Shown here: piece after piece, positions 62,219 through 64,000 of the stretch
How positions within the stretch are numbered: the first letter of the stretch is position 1
Layout of the letters: each line of letters starts with the position of its first letter
Assembly: GCA_905250885.1 (NCBI GenBank)
Contig: CAJNOQ010000007.1
Coordinates: forward strand, 60,450 to 124,449
Source of the DNA: Didymodactylos carnosus
Taxonomy: Eukaryota > Rotifera > Eurotatoria > Philodinida > Philodinidae
Length of the DNA stretch: 64,000 nucleotides
Direction: 5' to 3'
Notes under the pieces: generated by a model
Seen by the model: only the letters and a program-made list of their open reading frames with translations
What the model was told of the DNA's origin: nothing
Database searches by the model: none
Translations under genes and position numbers: made by a program

Positions 62219-62907
62219 AGGCTTTTTTGTCTTCGCACAGCACAGAAGATTTACACCAGAAAATTACACCAAAACAAACTTTTTTCTGCCCCGGAAAACA
62301 AAATTTGAAGAAACGGAATCCAAAATCTTACCTTTTTCGAGTAATAATGCTGTATGAATATTATCATATGTTTCTTTTTTAATAACTGATTTCTGCTGAT
62401 ATTTTTACTGTAAAATGCAGAGATATTTTTCTAATTCATCATAAAAATATTTTTCAGCAGTATCTGTTGGAGAAACAACAGTACAATGAACTATGACTTA
62501 TTCATATCGTCAAGTTAACTGCTGCAATAACACCACAATAAACCGGAAAAGAAAGAAAAAAATCGTTTTACTACTAAAAAGGCACGTTTTCAGTCATACG
62601 AACGACATTTATATCTACAAAATAAAGTCAGATTGCACTATCTAACTTAGAATGTTAACAAAAATAAAAATAAAAATCGACCGGAGTTAGGAATATTCGT
62701 AGATGGTGTCAAGATTTTAATTTTGTCTAATTGTATTTAGACAAAACTCAAATTATAATTTTGTATTCGATTTGACCAGCCAAAACTAAAATTGGAGTTT
62801 TGCCCAGGCAAATTTAAAATTTGCCTGAATTTCAGCAAAGCAACATATAGTTTTCTTATCTTAGCGTCTGTGTTGTTATATTAAATTATTGTTATGCTTT
62901 TAGAGTA
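62219..62907. other. Spacer before the G-domain pseudogene
   Basis: AT-rich. It holds a short palindrome at 62805-62827 (CAGGCAAATTT with AAATTTGCCTG) and several ATTTTG/CAAAAT inverted words around it (62700-62830), which look like a small MITE remnant. TGCTTTTAG at 62894-62902 could be an acceptor just before the GTPase start. Confidence 0.35.
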
Positions 62908-63845
62908 ATGGCAACATCGTTAGTACTACCTGCTGATAATGAAGTCAGTGAATTTTTGAAACGAATTGCTAAAGAGTTAGGCATAGAATCAGAAACATCA
63001 GCGAATAAGATATTACAACTGTACTTACAAGATATAGCTAATAAAATAAAATTATTGAAACAAGTATAAAATAAAGGTGAAGTTCCTCGACTATTAGTTA
63101 TTGGTCAAACAGGTGTTGGTAAAAGTAGCATGGTGAATCTTTTAGCTAACGACAATGTCGCTAAAGTGACTGATGCAGCAATTGGTTGTACATTTCAATT
63201 TGGTACATATCAAGTGCAGTATAATGATGAGCTATACGAACTAATTGATACAATTGGTTTAAACGAAAGTTCAAAAGGCAGAGTAGTACAAAAAGATGCA
63301 ATGAAACAATTGATAAAGTTTATAAAACAAAATAAACGTGGTTTCAATTGTGTTATATTCGTACTGAAAAAAGGTCAGATTGATGATTCATTCGACAAAA
63401 ATCATTATTTGTTTTATAAAACATTATTAAGAGAACAAATACCAGCATTATTATATATGTAACACATTGTGAACAAGATGATCCAATGTCGTCATGGATC
63501 GATAATGAAGATAATCTTCAAGCATTACATACATACAGATTTGTTGATGTTGTTTGTGGTACAACACAAATTGGTGGTAGATTTGCTGAAGCAATCAAAG
63601 TATTACGAGAAGAAACAAGACAAAATTTATGGAAATCAATAACACAGAATATGTTAGCTAAACCCGTAAAAGTTAAAGCAACGATGAATATGTTTAAAAA
63701 ATTATGGAACTCAGTATGTGATTTCATTAATTTTGCTGACCAGTGGAAATTTCTTACTAATCAATTTCAAAATTTTCTTAATTATTTAAAATCATTAGGT
63801 GTGGATGATGAGACATTAGAAGAAATTAATAGTGCTTTACATTAA
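62908..63845 (+). pseudogene. G-domain GTPase, AIG1/GIMAP-like, with two lesions
   Basis: The reading begins at ATG 62908 (MATSLVLPADNEVSEFLKRI) and has an in-frame TAA at 63067-63069. It then resumes with LLVIGQTGVGKSSMVNLL, a P-loop (G1), a G2-like threonine (AIGCTFQFG) and LIDTIGLNESSKG (G3, D-T-x-G), as in AIG1/GIMAP-type and related GTPases. Near 63453-63460, TATATATG appears to carry an extra AT relative to the continuing frame. After it the frame shifts to VTHCEQDDPMSSW, in which the THCE stretch replaces the usual T/NKxD (G4), and continues to a stop at 63845. The C-terminal part is helical and basic. Two independent breaks suggest a pseudogene; a short intron cannot easily explain either. 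Sequencing error remains possible for the AT repeat. Confidence 0.75.
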
Positions 63846-63919
63846 CAAACTGAACGCATAGCGTTAAACCTGAGATCCTTACACTGTAAAAAATAGCCGT
63901 AGATTAATAAACTATCAAA

Positions 63920-63943
63920 AAGGGTTTATTGAGACCAATAAAC
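63920..63943. repeat. Short hairpin downstream of the GTPase pseudogene
   Basis: GGGTTTATTG and CAATAAACC flank a 4-nt loop. It could act as part of a 3' end signal, but no evidence shows this. Confidence 0.35.
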
Positions 63944-64000
63944 CATTTAAAAAACGCTTTTCCGTTTTTTATATCCAAAAAACTAAAAAGCGTTCGTGAC

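Noticed and set aside
1-64000. CRISPR arrays, rRNA and tRNA genes, bacterial operons
   Set aside because: No regularly spaced direct repeats with unique spacers, no rRNA text and no convincing tRNA cloverleaf were seen; the genes are clearly spliced eukaryotic genes.

Overview
The window looks like nuclear DNA of a small invertebrate. It is AT-rich by eye, and most introns that can be placed are 50-70 nt with GT..AG ends. It carries an axonemal dynein, a two-pore potassium channel, a tandem-domain small heat-shock protein, and many small DNA-transposon derivatives and foldbacks. This fits a rotifer, probably a bdelloid, but that assignment is inference; no rRNA, mitochondrial or telomeric marker was seen.

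Layout. 608-12,950 (minus) holds the N-terminal half of an outer-arm dynein heavy chain of the DNAH5/DNAH8 class. I traced it as 21 exons with consistent phases, ending in the AAA1 P-loop at the window edge. Its fourth intron (3.5 kb) is a nest of mobile-element derivatives, including a PIF/Harbinger-like element with a Myb/SANT-type ORF. 12,951-22,271 is mostly repeats: a hAT-type MITE, a long foldback and one possible orphan exon. 22,272-23,018 (minus) is an Hsp20-family gene with two alpha-crystallin domains. A second, inverted copy of the hAT MITE lies at 24,594-24,943. 27,107-28,240 (plus) is a five-exon gene for a short mucin-like single-pass membrane protein. 28,748-29,207 is a foldback. 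31,312-32,630 (minus) is a complete three-exon TASK-like K2P channel. 36,991-43,167 has a LINE fragment split by a hAT MITE, and two more MITEs. 45,410-49,099 (minus) is a four-exon, four-transmembrane protein I do not recognise. 53,596-55,131 has two hairpins, one of them perfect, and a defective LINE. 55,563-61,446 is a direct tandem duplication of 2,942 bp, apparently identical, carrying zinc-knuckle and integrase fragments. A further integrase piece follows at 61,862-62,218. 62,908-63,845 is a broken G-domain (AIG1/GIMAP-like) GTPase.

The host genes do not form an evident pathway: ciliary motor, potassium leak channel, chaperone and two small membrane proteins. The main theme is gene-poor DNA shaped by short inverted-repeat transposons with readable target-site duplications, palindromes and one large tandem duplication. 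I found no convincing new multi-gene system. The strongest novelty candidates are the two unrecognised membrane proteins, the transposon nest in the dynein intron and the apparently identical tandem duplication.
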